Below, in pieces: positions 22,801-30,617 of a DNA stretch of 64,000 bases. The notes below the pieces were generated by a model, which ran no database searches, was not told the DNA's origin, and saw only the letters and a program-made list of their open reading frames with translations. Origin of the DNA: Siphonodentalium dalli (Eukaryota > Mollusca > Scaphopoda > Gadilida > Siphonodentaliidae). The position numbers and the translations under genes were made by a program. Numbering within the stretch: position 1 is the stretch's first letter; the number at the start of each line of letters is the position of its first letter. The DNA lies in the NCBI GenBank assembly GCA_032622095.1, contig CP136064.1, forward strand, positions 197,009,948 to 197,073,947, in the 5' to 3' direction.

Positions 22801-25800
22801 CGAAGCACAACAAATAACACGTGGGGACACCTGTCAATCATCGATGTATTTTTTTAAATCCGTGACGTCATTTTGGGGAAGCTCTTCGCTGAATAGAAAT
22901 GGTTTTGGCTACATAAGCTCCAGACTCTATATTTCAAATATAGAGTCGACGTTCACCCAGACTGCACTATCACCATCACCAATGAAATCTGATAATTAAC
23001 ACCCGAGTAACAAGGGGACATGTTCGGATGGATGGACTGACAAACGGACAGACTGAGCCCTCGACTATAAACCACATAATACCAGGGGTCGGAGCATAAT
23101 AATATGGATAAGTATGGTAAGTTCCCTCTCTGTGAGATTGACAACGTAACAACCAACCCGTACTTCTAATTGTAGTCTGTGACTCAGATGGCAACACGTC
23201 AACATTTACAATTTTGGTGTTGTCAGGTGTTCATAGTGATTTAACGTCACAAAAAATGGCAAATTGTTTCGGATTTCAGTGTGAGGTTCAAGAGGGAAAT
23301 AGAGATATTTTTATAATCAGTACGATTAAGGGATGGGTACGCATATATATGTCTTCATCAGTATAGATTTTTATAAGAATTTCCACCAACAGTTGTAACT
23401 GAGATTGATTTGAATAACATGCAACATCATGCATCTGAAGTATCCGTATTATGATACGCCTCAAATTATTAAAAAGTTTTATTTTTGATAGAACAATTAA
23501 TTTATTCAGAGATGATGTCTTTAAGAAATTGTCTTTCAATAGCATTAGAAGCATGCTCAAGGTATTTATAAATTTCCACATTTTTTTTATATATAAAAAG
23601 AAATTATCAACCAAATTTCAAGAGATCATCACAAATTTTGTCCTTTAATGCTTCCATGACTGGAGCTTCCTAAAATTTTGCGAAAATCCGGTGCCAATGC
23701 ATTCTCTTATATGTGCGGGTCTCCCATAGGGAACGTCGCATATATAAGAGAATCCATTGGCGTAACAATATTTTCCTTGAAATGCATTCTCTTATATATG
23801 AAAGGTTCCTATGGGAGACTCACATATATAAGAGAATGCACTGGAACATGATATTTAATGCTGCACCAGTACCGCTCCCAGCCTCCCATCATGAAAGGGC
23901 TAAATATCTGTGAAATATCAAAGAAATCAACTGTACCAGCCAACTGCATGATTCCTGACAAGAAAAATGGCTTGAATCTGAGGTCCAGGTTCCATCTTGT
24001 TCTGTACCTGCACATCACCTGAAGGAAGGATGAGATTCAAGCTTAACCCTTTCATGGTGGGAGCTGCGCTGGTGCAGCAATGAAGATCCTATGCCAGTGC
24101 ATTCTCTTATATATGAGTCTCACATATATGAGAGAATGCACTGGCTTACAAGATCATGGTAAATATTGTTAGGCCAATGCATTCTCTTATATATGCGAGA
24201 CTCCCTATGGGAGCCTGAGACTCGCATATATAAGAAAATGCATTGGCACAGGGTTTTCGCAAAATTTCAGGAAGCTCCAGTTATGGAAGGGTTCAGGCCT
24301 ACAGTTGAACATAATAATTTTAGGATTAAGCATAATATAAATATGCTTAGAGCTATATAGCATATATACATAAGCATGATTTGTGAATTTAGTATAATTG
24401 AGTGTTCAGCGTATTATAGATGTCATTTTCCCATCAAGAAATGCAATAGAGGCCAAGGGAAGCTTTCTGATATATGCATGATTATATCAAAAGTCAAAGC
24501 ATCCTTGTAATGCATTTTGATCCATTTTAGCTTGCATATGGCAGTTCTAGAGGAGCCTGTGTAAAAATATGCTGTATACATGTAGTGGTAATCATGATCG
24601 ATCATATGATATTTCGCTTAAGAGTGATTCAATTCTGTTTACTTTATCACAACACTCCAGATGGACCTAGTATTAGTAATAGTATATACAATGAACTACG
24701 GTATTAAATTAGAAGTACCCAAAAACATATCTTGTAGCTATATGACTATACTTAGTCTGAATTGGTCGTTAAACCTTGGTATTATGTAAAAAGTCATCCA
24801 CTGCAGGTCCCAAATCTCATTTATAGAACATGTGACACTAGACCTTAGGCAATATTGCGGCCCACATGTCATCTACTTGCACAAAAGACTTCCTATAGTC
24901 ACCAGCGAAGATTGTTAAATGTCAATAAATATCTCTCATATAAACCATGATTGTCTCAAATTTATTGAAGCAAAGGATACATAACTGTTAACATTCAAAT
25001 CATATCAACCAGACAAGACTTGATCCAACCTGTGTGTCGCTTGGGTGTCTTTTTGCCAGTTTGGGGACATGGGTGACTTTTTACTTAAAAACCAATTATA
25101 AAATAAAAGGTTGCCCACCGCGTGTCTCCCGAAAAGGTGGCTTTTAAGTAAGGATAGCTTTTTTTTAACTCTGTCAAAATTCATTGGACCATGAGAGTAT
25201 AATAGGCCTTTGTCTTCTGAAATTTGAACCATGTACAGTACCAAATATCAATTTAAGAGATTCAGTTGAATTTAAAAACAATCAAACAACTAAAAGCAAA
25301 ATCATCAGGAAACCAAAATAATCGACAAATTTTAAGTCGACAAGGACCATAACTCTGGCAAAAATAGGCGGACCAAACCCAAATTCGAACTTGACCTGTA
25401 TCTTCATGTGGTTAATCCACATACGGTACCAAATTTAACAATCAGATAACAAAAACTAAAATTATCATCTGGAAACCAAAATAATCAGCAAACTCTAAGT
25501 CGACAAGGACCATAACTACGGCAAAAATAGGCAGACCAAACCAGTAACCGAACATGACCTGTATTTGGAGCTGATAACATCACATAACAAATTTGGTTCA
25601 GATCCGATCACACAAACTAAATTATGATCCGGAAACCTAGACAAAATTCTAAGTAAAAAATGGGCCATAACTCCGGCAAAAAATTGGCATAACTTGACAT
25701 GTATTGTGAGCTCATAAACTCACATGTATACCAAATTTGGTTTCGATCCGATAACCCAAAATAAAGTTATCATCTGGAAACTTTCTGCACGTATGGACGG

Positions 25801-26178
25801 AAGATTCTAATTTGTAAAGGGCCCATAACTCCAGCAAAAATGTGCAGACCGAACACTCATTCCTGTTCCTTTGTTATTTTACTCATGTAGCGGTCGCTTC
25901 CGGAGCCTTGTAAATTAAGTGCACTCCACCCCCACCCCTTCACAACCTGCAATGTGCTGGGTTGTGCGAAGTGCGATACCGAATATCACGAAAATTGGAT
26001 ATCTAATATCTTCAGATAGCTTAATTCAAAACTCAGAAAATGTGTCAAATAGATTATAACAATTAATTAAATTCTTCATATGTCAAGCTTAATGACTAGA
26101 ATGTCGAACCTCAAATCCCATCCATGAATACGGCGATATGACATCGTAAAACACCTCAACAATTTTCTTTCTGGACAT
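4779..26178 (-). CDS. GSTK1: Glutathione S-transferase kappa, complete eight-exon gene
   Basis: Joining complement(26110..26178, 23937..24018, 18644..18744, 16355..16483, 15709..15744, 12566..12682, 8582..8675, 4779..4822) gives 672 nt, 223 residues plus stop, close to the usual 226. All seven junctions keep phase. The DsbA-like fold signature is clear: VEVFYDVISPYSW with catalytic Ser15, LCRY-like CRYRTRWN, NKPPGYVPNK, KGSLAAQRFLTAV, AGMS, NYGAFGSP with the cis-proline, and FFGSDRFE. GSTK conjugates or reduces via glutathione and acts in mitochondria and peroxisomes. The last three residues are SKL, a canonical PTS1 signal. The start ATG is the first in exon 1 and places the Ser as in orthologues. 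Introns are 0.6-5.2 kb and full of MITEs. Several donors are weak (GTTCGA, GTTGGT, GTTTGT). Recognition is secure; transcript ends are unknown. Confidence 0.95.
4909..5002. repeat. Family D single hairpin
   Basis: Arms GCAGAATGAGGTCCCCAGAG and its inverse surround a GCATAGCGGGCTAGC-like core, preceded by TGTGCCTGTCATTT as at 3679. It lies in GSTK1 intron 7. Confidence 0.75.
5355..5980. repeat. Diverged copies of the family E unit
   Basis: Repeated blocks of CCAAGATGGC...GGCCATGTTTT, CTCCCATCTAG and GATCGGATGAGGGAT, as in the tandem array at 20400, but more diverged. Three to four units can be made out. Confidence 0.65.
5984..6313. repeat. Family J repeat, uninterrupted copy (empty TTAA site)
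   Basis: This block is repeated at 6996-7210 plus 8103-8233, where a family G element separates the halves. Here GCATTTAATTAATATATAA is intact, so this is the unoccupied form of the insertion site. It ends CACATCACTTTAA. Confidence 0.75.
6428..6519. repeat. Family D single hairpin
   Basis: The same hairpin unit as at 4909, preceded by TAGTGTGTCTGTCATTT. The arms differ by a short deletion near TCACTTCTGGGG. A half copy follows near 6714. Confidence 0.72.
6996..8233. repeat. Family J repeat split by a family G insertion
   Basis: The left part (6996-7210) and right part (8103-8233) align with the continuous copy at 5984-6313. The interruption is exactly at a TTAA, which is present on both sides of the inserted element. 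Confidence 0.78.
7207..8106. mobile_element. Family G TTAA-target element, 0.9 kb
   Basis: Starts TTAAAAGGACGGGTGGC and ends GCCGCCCGTATCTTTAA, imperfect inverses. Insertion with TTAA duplication is shown by the empty copy at 5984-6313. No transposase frame is present, so it is non-autonomous. The longest open frame (7810-8106) has no recognised domain and runs into the terminal repeat. Confidence 0.8.
8230..8330. mobile_element. Family C element, left part
   Basis: Begins TTAACCCTTTCTATACTAAA, matching the left end at 16038, directly abutting the right end of family J at a TTAA. Similarity fades after about 100 bp. Confidence 0.55.
8582..8675 (-). CDS. GSTK1: GSTK1 exon 7
   Basis: Acceptor CTCTGCAG, start phase 0, donor GTTTGT in phase 1. 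Encodes AFGSPTIIVHIN, with the cis-proline loop, and the diagnostic FFGSDRFE. Confidence 0.95.
8712..9428. mobile_element. Family B element, probably interrupted
   Basis: The left end TTAACACATTCATGAAAAG resembles the family B start and the right end CATGAAAGGGTTAA is canonical. Blocks with ATATATAAGAGAATGCA-like repeats fill 9230-9420. The middle (about 8800-9230) is unrelated to other family B copies and may be a later insertion. Confidence 0.55.
9429..9908. other. GSTK1 intron 6 sequence, nothing recognised
   Basis: AT-rich sequence without recognised exon or repeat family. Confidence 0.35.
10094..10872. mobile_element. TTAA element 1 (nested)
   Basis: TTAACTGGTTC at the left is mirrored by GAACCAGTTAA at the right. 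It carries a 31 bp minisatellite in its middle and has no transposase. Confidence 0.7.
10246..10587. repeat. Minisatellite, about 31 bp x 11
   Basis: Units of the form TTATGAGCCTGGATGTCTC followed by ATTAGGCTATGG, with scattered substitutions and one unit carrying extra bases. It lies wholly inside TTAA element 1. Confidence 0.88.
10869..11722. mobile_element. TTAA element 2 (nested)
   Basis: TTAAAGGGGTACTGTAC at the left is mirrored by GTACAGTACCCTTTAA at the right. It shares its left TTAA with element 1 and carries a family A MITE (11349-11565). A related copy lies in the large palindrome near 37000-37110 and 37647-37740, where a family G element has inserted into it. Here the corresponding TTAA (10987-10990) is empty. 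Confidence 0.75.
11349..11565. mobile_element. Family A fold-back MITE, copy 5
   Basis: Ends TACAGTAATGGCC and GAGCATTACTGTA, full palindromic arms with GAGAGC at the centre. It sits inside TTAA element 2. Confidence 0.87.
11751..12565. other. GSTK1 intron 6, nothing firm
   Basis: Contains a short repeat of ATCGAATCGAATATCAAATC near 12090-12150. No exon besides the neighbouring GSTK1 exon 6. Confidence 0.35.
12566..12682 (-). CDS. GSTK1: GSTK1 exon 6
   Basis: Acceptor AAATCTAG, donor GTATGT, phase 0 at both ends, 39 codons. Encodes AAHDAGMSGD through the helix KDRLKAYTQEAINYG, matching the kappa helical insert. Confidence 0.93.
12903..13012. mobile_element. Family A half element
   Basis: Only the left arm is present, from GCAGTAATGCCC to GGAAAGCTCTCACT, stopping at the centre of the palindrome. 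The copy at 52177-52286 stops at the same place. Confidence 0.82.
13243..13459. mobile_element. Family A fold-back MITE, full copy
   Basis: TACAGTAATGCC to GGGCATTACTGTA with full arms. Open frames on both strands here are translations of the palindrome. Confidence 0.88.
13480..14089. repeat. Dispersed repeat linked to the family E units
   Basis: Contains two copies of TTGAGATCYGACAAC...GGTGGAGATATCTGC and ends with CTGTAGCTCAACTT and TGACAGTGAATGGA. The same tail precedes the tandem array at 20330-20390, so the two repeats travel together. Confidence 0.55.
14090..15050. repeat. Diverged family E units and tail
   Basis: About four blocks with GCCATGTTTT, CTCCCATCTAG and GATCGGATGAG. They end in a TTGACGGACGGATG segment like the end of the array near 22010. 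Short frames across it are not conserved. Confidence 0.62.
15318..15520. mobile_element. Family C fragment
   Basis: GTTCAGATAATAAGT...GTTTGTTGAACTTA followed by CTCCAATAAATA and GAGTGGGAGAATCCATTTAG matches the right two-thirds of the copy at 16038. The TTAA ends are missing. Confidence 0.6.
15709..15744 (-). CDS. GSTK1: GSTK1 exon 5 (12-codon micro-exon)
   Basis: Encodes DQDITDQDSLTE between acceptor TATTTTCTCAG and donor GTAAGT, phase 0 at both ends. It corresponds to the DEDITEPQS stretch of kappa GSTs. Confidence 0.9.
16038..16296. mobile_element. Family C element, complete 259 bp reference copy
   Basis: TTAACCCTTTCGATACTAAA at the left and TATAGAAAGGGTTAA at the right form terminal inverted repeats, including TTAA target duplications. 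A central hairpin pairs GTCGTTTGTTGAACTTATTA with its inverse. CCCTTTC after TTAA is typical of piggyBac-like termini. It lies in GSTK1 intron 4. Confidence 0.75.
16355..16483 (-). CDS. GSTK1: GSTK1 exon 4
   Basis: Forty-three codons between acceptor CATATTTCAG and donor GTACTA, phase 0. Contains KGSLAAQRFLTAVDIKHPE and ends RIWSK, both strongly conserved in the family. Confidence 0.95.
16630..16775. mobile_element. Family A MITE with right-arm deletion
   Basis: The left arm is complete, but after GAGAGCATTTCCGATGAA the sequence jumps to TTTAGAGCATTACTGTA, losing about 70 bp. Confidence 0.82.
16815..16990. mobile_element. Family B fragment
   Basis: Three blocks of ATATATAAGAGAATGCA or its inverse, the linker GTAAATATTGTTAGGCCAA and the CAGTCATGAAAG right end. 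The left TTAA end is missing. It lies in GSTK1 intron 3. Confidence 0.65.
17354..17563. mobile_element. Family A fold-back MITE, full copy
   Basis: TACAGTAATGCTC to GAGCAATACTGTA with long inverted arms. The centre carries a duplicated CAACAAG. Confidence 0.86.
18012..18183. repeat. Long hairpin, arms about 80 bp
   Basis: ATAAGGATTAACTGTCATGT at the left is inverted at the right, and the arms continue through GGAGATGTAACCGTGAGGTA to a small AACCCGAAGGGTT loop region. It lies in GSTK1 intron 3 and would form a strong stem in the transcript. It could be another fold-back element. Confidence 0.8.
18644..18744 (-). CDS. GSTK1: GSTK1 exon 3
   Basis: Acceptor TATATTTCAG, start phase 1, encodes NKPPGYVPNKANYM and onwards to NLPINQPN. 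The phase-0 donor that keeps the frame is GTTGGT. A better-looking GTAACT four bases downstream would shift the frame. Family alignment length supports the upstream site. Confidence 0.88.
18745..19779. other. GSTK1 intron 2, nothing recognised
   Basis: AT-rich sequence. Short open frames on the minus strand at 19080-19468 show no known domain. Confidence 0.35.
19780..20399. repeat. Diverged repeat block before the family E array
   Basis: Two to three copies of a unit with CCATGCCCGARTTACAA and ATACCAAA.CACAA. The block ends in CTGTAGCTCAACTT. A 167-codon open frame on the minus strand crosses these units and so is unlikely to be a gene. Confidence 0.55.
20400..22090. repeat. Family E tandem array, about 164 bp x 10
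   Basis: Each unit carries AAGATGGC(T/C)GCTGGC, GCCATGTTTTTTGGCC, GACTCGTTCCCATCTACATG, ATGACAAATTTCAT and GTAGCCCGCGCCAA. Successive AAGATGG positions lie about 155-187 bp apart, except one short spacing of about 96 bp near 21130-21220. Units alternate between GGATTTAGTCATGCAAAGAG and GGATTGAATTTTGAAAT versions. The array ends in a GACGGACACACGCACAC tail and a small AAGTAAGTTGAGCT hairpin. Diverged relatives lie at 5355, 14090 and 31735. It lies in GSTK1 intron 2. Confidence 0.9.
22091..22566. other. GSTK1 intron 2, nothing recognised
   Basis: No repeat family or exon recognised. Confidence 0.3.
22567..22782 (-). CDS. Possible short coding exon with a CxxC motif, unassigned
   Basis: An ATG opens 71 codons beginning MSRHEITADNICRVCDYSF, followed by GKLHPRAKNK and ELFKSI. 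The ICRVC start recalls the first half of a small zinc-binding domain, but no second Cys pair follows before the stop. It lies inside GSTK1 intron 2 on the same strand. It could be a transposon-derived first exon or a chance frame. I do not recognise the family. Confidence 0.2.
   Translation of the reverse strand: MSRHEITADNICRVCDYSFSGDELAASPGKLHPRAKNKVVIKNDALELFKSIKLSHFLGVNFQMTFLRQII
22783..23644. other. GSTK1 intron 2, nothing recognised
   Basis: Contains a small inverted pair, GACTCTATATTT / AAATATAGAGTC, near 22923-22947. Other open frames look random. Confidence 0.3.
23645..23903. mobile_element. Family B element, inverted copy
   Basis: Starts TTAATGCTTCCATGACTGG and ends CATCATGAAAGGGCTAA, the inverse of the copy at 24043. 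Several ATATATAAGAGAATGCA blocks lie inside. The right TTAA has decayed to CTAA. It ends 34 bp from GSTK1 exon 2, on its 3' side. Confidence 0.7.
23937..24018 (-). CDS. GSTK1: GSTK1 exon 2
   Basis: Acceptor TTCCTTCAG, donor GTACAG in phase 1. Encodes VMCRYRTRWNLDLRFKPFF followed by LSGIMQLA, equivalent to the CRY..IWN....RP...GIM block of kappa GSTs. It lies between two family B elements. Confidence 0.94.
24043..24293. mobile_element. Family B element, best copy (about 250 bp)
   Basis: Left end TTAACCCTTTCATGGTGGG, right end CAGTTATGGAAGGGTT (TTAA decayed to TTCA). Four alternating blocks of GCATTCTCTTATATATG and its inverse flank the linker GGTAAATATTGTTAGGCC. With the inverted copy at 23645 it brackets GSTK1 exon 2. 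Confidence 0.72.
24294..25329. other. GSTK1 intron 1, nothing recognised
   Basis: AT-rich sequence with no recognised exon or repeat family. Confidence 0.3.
25330..25850. repeat. Diverged tandem repeat, about 160 bp x 4
   Basis: GGRCCATAACTCYGGCAAAAA occurs near 25345, 25508, 25665 and 25820, each followed by GACCTGTAT-like and ACCAAATTT-like blocks. It lies in GSTK1 intron 1. Confidence 0.7.
26110..26178 (-). CDS. GSTK1: GSTK1 exon 1 with start codon
   Basis: Encodes MSRKKIVEVFYDVISPYSW then MGFE, ending at a GTTCGA donor in phase 0. The S-P-Y-S-W motif carries the catalytic serine. No earlier in-frame ATG is needed for a normal N-terminus. Confidence 0.93.
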
Positions 26179-26646
26179 GTTTGTGTACTTTGAACTTTTT
26201 GGAAGAGTTATCCTTCTTAGATCGTTTTCCGACTAACAATTTGTGGAAAAATACCATGGATAGTAAAGTACTTGCAAGCCCTGGTATGACTGGTATACTA
26301 CCATGCTAAATGACCATGCTGTATATATCGGCCATTCTACAATGTGGTAAGGTACCTTGGTATTAGGTAGGGCCTACCATGGAAAAATACTCTGGTACTA
26401 CCATCGTAAACTAAAAGTACCCTTGTAGTACCACGGTAAAGTCCGTAGACCTAGTCTTGATTGACAGCCGCTTGTTCCAATATATAGTTGGAGTCAAATC
26501 CGTCCTGGTTACCGGATACCCTGGTAATACCAAAGTAAAGTACACTAGTACCGGTACTAGTCCGTACTACGTACTATGGTAAAGTACCAGGAGTTCAGCT
26601 ATGTGTTCACAGACATTGGAGTAGAAAACGGAGTAGACAATCCAAG
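26179..26646. promoter_or_regulatory. Possible shared promoter between GSTK1 and a head-to-head start
   Basis: About 470 bp separate the GSTK1 ATG from a plus-strand ATG at 26647 in the context CCAAGATGGCGGAG, which resembles a YY1-type start-site motif. The spacer is rich in short palindromic pieces related to TACCATGGTA (26250-26600). No TATA box stands out. Promoter function is inferred only from position. Confidence 0.35.
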
Positions 26647-26751
26647 ATGGCGGAGATTGATTATTCAGATGAGTATTTGTGTTGTAAATTGTGTGGCGAC
26701 TGGCTCGATTCAATTATTCATACTTGTATTGGGTCTCTTTCTGACCAGTAA
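26647..26751 (+). CDS. Possible first exon, 34 codons, unassigned
   Basis: The ATG in AAGATGGCGG opens MAEIDYSDEYLCCKLCGDWL and continues to HTCIGSLSDQ before a stop. The last bases contain a possible donor, CA-GTAATG at 26749. Five cysteines, including CCKLC, suggest metal binding, but no family is recognised and no second exon was found. The MAE start, context and head-to-head position with GSTK1 are its only support. Confidence 0.3.
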   Translation: MAEIDYSDEYLCCKLCGDWLDSIIHTCIGSLSDQ

Positions 26752-27853
26752 TGATTGGTGATCCTACGTATATCAGATTATGGGTCAATTTCTGCAAATA
26801 TAGTTATGTATTCCAGTCTGAAATGGGCACTTGTCAGAAAATTAACCGGACGTCGGGGCGTGATAACGATTTGTTTTAGCTGAATTTTTCTCTTAAAATA
26901 TAAATGATGGTGGTATTTTCACCATGGTGTTGCTAACATGCCACTTGATATGCAAAGTAACTAAAATGCGTGGATCCAAAGGAGTAGATGTTGTTATGCT
27001 GGTTACTAGGCATCGATACATTTAGTAAACAAGTACGTTGTGACAGACGGAGTAGACATTTCGGTGCAGATGCACATGGACTTCCACGTGATAGAGGTAA
27101 TATCAAGCCGTTTACACGTGCTTCAGATGACTAATTAGTTTAGTTCTTACATTGAGAAAGCTACGTACCCTACATGTATATTTATCACAACCCTGCCTCA
27201 CCTGTCCAGTGTATCCTATACTCTCGATTGCCGTAGCCTCACAGTTGATTCAGTGTGTTTTCTGTTGAAAAATATTGGGCTGGAAGTATCAACTTTGATA
27301 TTAAGTTCTCCTGTAATTTCCATTCAGTTTATTGCAGTAGGCCTATGCGATGTATAAAAGTGGTTACATGCCTGCACTAACCTATCTCAATTCACAGTGA
27401 ACCAACGTTTTTTTTTCTGCTAGCACTGCCCATTTTCCAACGACAATTTCAAGGAAGTAATATATCACACGTTACAACACGAAATGTCACGAATCCTTAA
27501 TTCTGAAGTTAAAGGTGTGATAATTGAATCGGTCAACAGGGAAACTTGGATATAGAACTCTCAATTGCCGTCGACTGCTTCCATTATTATGTCAGGGGCA
27601 GAGGTGTCTGAACAGACTGTTATCGAGTTATGAATGTAAGACAAGTTGTTTGAACTACTGATATTGGTCTCAAGCGAGAACTGTTACAGAAGAAGACGTT
27701 TGTTATACAATTTACCTTCGATGATTCCGACAAGACAATTTGATATATTAATTCTTACCTAGTTATCCCAGTAAATAAATTGTATTTATTGTATTAACTT
27801 ATAAAGATCACAAGCTGTTTCGCTGACAAATATGACTCCAATATCAATCATCT
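26752..27853. other. Nothing recognised
   Basis: No conserved exon or known repeat family was seen in this stretch. Confidence 0.3.
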
Positions 27854-28020
27854 TTAAGGATACATAATCCGATTTAACGCCAGAAATGACTATTTCTTCG
27901 GGGGTAAACAAATATTTGAAGTGGATCGAGGAACTCACCATCAAAGCTCATCAGAGTAAATAGATTTCGATTTTTGAAATCTGTTATTTTTCCCAACCTG
28001 GAATATTTGGCGGCCTGGCA
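27854..28020. mobile_element. Family H partial element
   Basis: Begins TTAAGGATACATAATCCGAT and continues with a block matching TCGAGGAACTCACCATCAAAGC and the ATTTTTGAAATCTGTTATT segment of the copy at 31010. The right end is not found. Confidence 0.5.
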
Positions 28021-29555
28021 AGAATCAGCTGGCTTCTTACAGAAATAGTACATACATACATACACTACAGTACGCAAGAGGTCACGCAAGGTGGTTGCTC
28101 CATGTGCGATCAGTGGCGACCAATTGATTTCGAAATAGAAGTCGTTGAAAACTATCGTCATCAACAAGAATGCGGTATGTTGTGACAGTTGACGTGCAGA
28201 TACATGCATTATACTTATTTACGAATCGGTAATAATGTTTTATCCATGCAATTAGACATGTTACATGGTACCATGTTGATTACATTCGTGACAACATTTG
28301 TTGGGGAATTCCAATTTGAATTAGGAATCACCATAATATGGAAGTTGTAAACAACACTCGCTCACATACAAACTACAAAACAAACCGTTATTACATTACT
28401 TTTATGGCATACATTATGTATCTTCAATAATAGTCACATTTTATTAACACAGATATTTATATAAAACTGTATACTCTATTATAACATTATTACATGCATA
28501 TGTTATGAGTTAAACATTTCTGTACATTATATATTTATTTTACCATTATCAAAATAAATAAATCAGTCAATCATCTAAAAACAATCTGGAAACACTAAGG
28601 CACAAAGCACCATGTCGCGCCAGTCAACTATGTTCAGTAAAGTAATACAAAACTAACGCAATGTCGAGACCATTGAATGAATGAATGCTTTATTGTCTTC
28701 TCCGTTTTCTACTTCAGGGTTTGTACACCGTGGAGTTAGTGCGTCTCTTCATGAAATGCGACACATGCTGCAAACGGATATATATATACTCTCAAAACAG
28801 CACGCACTCCAAGACTGCATATTTACATATAAAAGAGTAGGATCTGTCTGTCTGTCCGGATTTTTCTCTCCCAGACTGCTGGTCCGATTTAAACCAAATT
28901 TGGTGTGGTGACTCTGGCGGAGGTTATAACGGCGTTAGTTTTTCAACATTTTGATTTAAGTTCACTATGTGCCTATGTCTGACTCAAATAAGTCCAATAT
29001 GAACCTATGTGAATAACTATAGGTCCAAAATGAACATATTTGTACGAGGATATGTTGCAGCACCAGATGTAGTTATAAGAACAATAACTCTATTTAAAAC
29101 ACTTTGCAAATACAATGGTAGTCATTTCGAAATGATTAATCTACGTTTCAACATTTTGTTTTTAATAAATGCATCATTGAGAGGGGAGGAGATGGCCGAT
29201 GTCAGAACTTCGTAATTAAGTTCATCGCCTCATTACATAGTAAATATGTTGAACCCGGTGTTTTATCTCATGTACATCATTTAATAGTTCAGTCATGAAC
29301 GTAGTGCGTACCGTAGCAATCTGCGAAAGCGGTCATGTTGACCTAGCTAGGACACCAGACATGAACCATATGAATCAAATTATATCACATAAAAATGCAA
29401 TATCTTCTAACAGAGTAAACAGACCATTATCGGATACCATATTGGGAATTTAATAAATTTCCCGACATTTCCTCATCTGTTCGGTCGCTGATTCTGGGTA
29501 ATATTATATATATCATCCTGTTCATGCCAACACATATTCCTAGCAAATCCTTTTC
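28021..29555. other. Nothing firm
   Basis: Contains CTGTCTGTCTGTCCGG and a TGGTCCGATTTAAACCAAATT block near 28850-28910 that looks like a dispersed repeat. No conserved exon is recognised. Confidence 0.3.
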
Positions 29556-30617
29556 TTAAAGATACGGGCGGCGTTGGCGGTGGGTATGCTGTTCATCTCC
29601 GTCAAAAACCGCCATAAATAGAAAGAATAGTAAAATATAGACATATTTTGTTCTTATACCATGCAATAAGAAATATGGCATAAACAGTATGATATTGTCA
29701 AATGTTTTTCCATTGTTATGTAAACAAAAGCAAAAAACGTGGTAAACAAAAAGAGCGTTATTTGTTACTGTTTTCCTGATATGGAAATAATAAAGAGCGT
29801 TTATGTCATTTGTGTGTGATTGTATTTCAATTGAGTATTTGTCATTAAAAACAAGCATTCTGATTGGCCGAGAGCGGCTAAATTTCGTTTTCGATTCACC
29901 GATATCGGCCGCTTCAGCGTGCATCAAATCTGAATGTAGCACGGTCAATTTCATCGGCGCAGAACGAGTAGCGAAACGAGCACACCCGCGCGTTGTTGTC
30001 TATAGATACCGTTCATCGGCCGCTTCAGCGTGCATCAAATCTGAATGTGGCACGGTACAATTTCATCGGCGCAGAACGGAGTAGCGAAACGAGCCAACCC
30101 GCCCACAGGAAATGGTTACGGAGCAGTGTTCCGAGTAACGCAATGAACAAACCCAATGATTTGTGCACGGTGACAACGGCGAAATGAAAGTATCGATTCG
30201 TGTCATGAAAATGACTAAAGGATACTTTTTATACAGTTTTTTTTTGGCAAATTCCTTGCTAGATTGAATTACAATGGAGATAAACGTACCCTGTTTCGTT
30301 GTACATGAAAACAGTTTGTGGCTCGTTCACAAACTGTTTTCATGCTCGAATCCCAGAATGTACAACTCAACAGGGTATGTTTATCTCCTAATTAACCAAT
30401 AGAATTGAGCTGCGTTATGTAAACAGAAGAAAACTTCTGTAACACGAGCAGGCTCTTGTTAACGTACACCATCGTGCGTCTTGACGACAATATATTATTT
30501 ACGCGCCGATTATGTTTGGCATATGAAAAAAACTGTATATATTTTAATATTCCTTCTGTTGATGGCGATTTGAACTGATATGAATATTTCTGCAACGAAC
30601 GCCGTCCGTGCCTTTAA
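29556..30617. mobile_element. Family G TTAA-target element, 1.06 kb
   Basis: Left end TTAAAGATACGGGCGGC and right end GCCGTCCGTGCCTTTAA are inverses at the terminal blocks. Shared internal blocks (GTTATGTAAACAAAAGCAAA, CTGTTTTCCTGATATGGAAA) match the copy at 40071. An internal duplicated block, GGCCGCTTCAGCGTGCATCA, occurs near 29908 and 30019. It has no transposase frame. Confidence 0.75.
30276..30388. repeat. Hairpin inside the family G element
   Basis: GGAGATAAACGTACCCTGTT and CATGAAAACAGTTTGTG are each inverted on the right side around a GCTCGTTC loop, with an extra 15 bp bulge. Confidence 0.75.

Noticed and set aside
27874-28209. 111-codon minus-strand frame
   Set aside because: Its C-terminal part is family H repeat sequence and the rest has no recognised domain.
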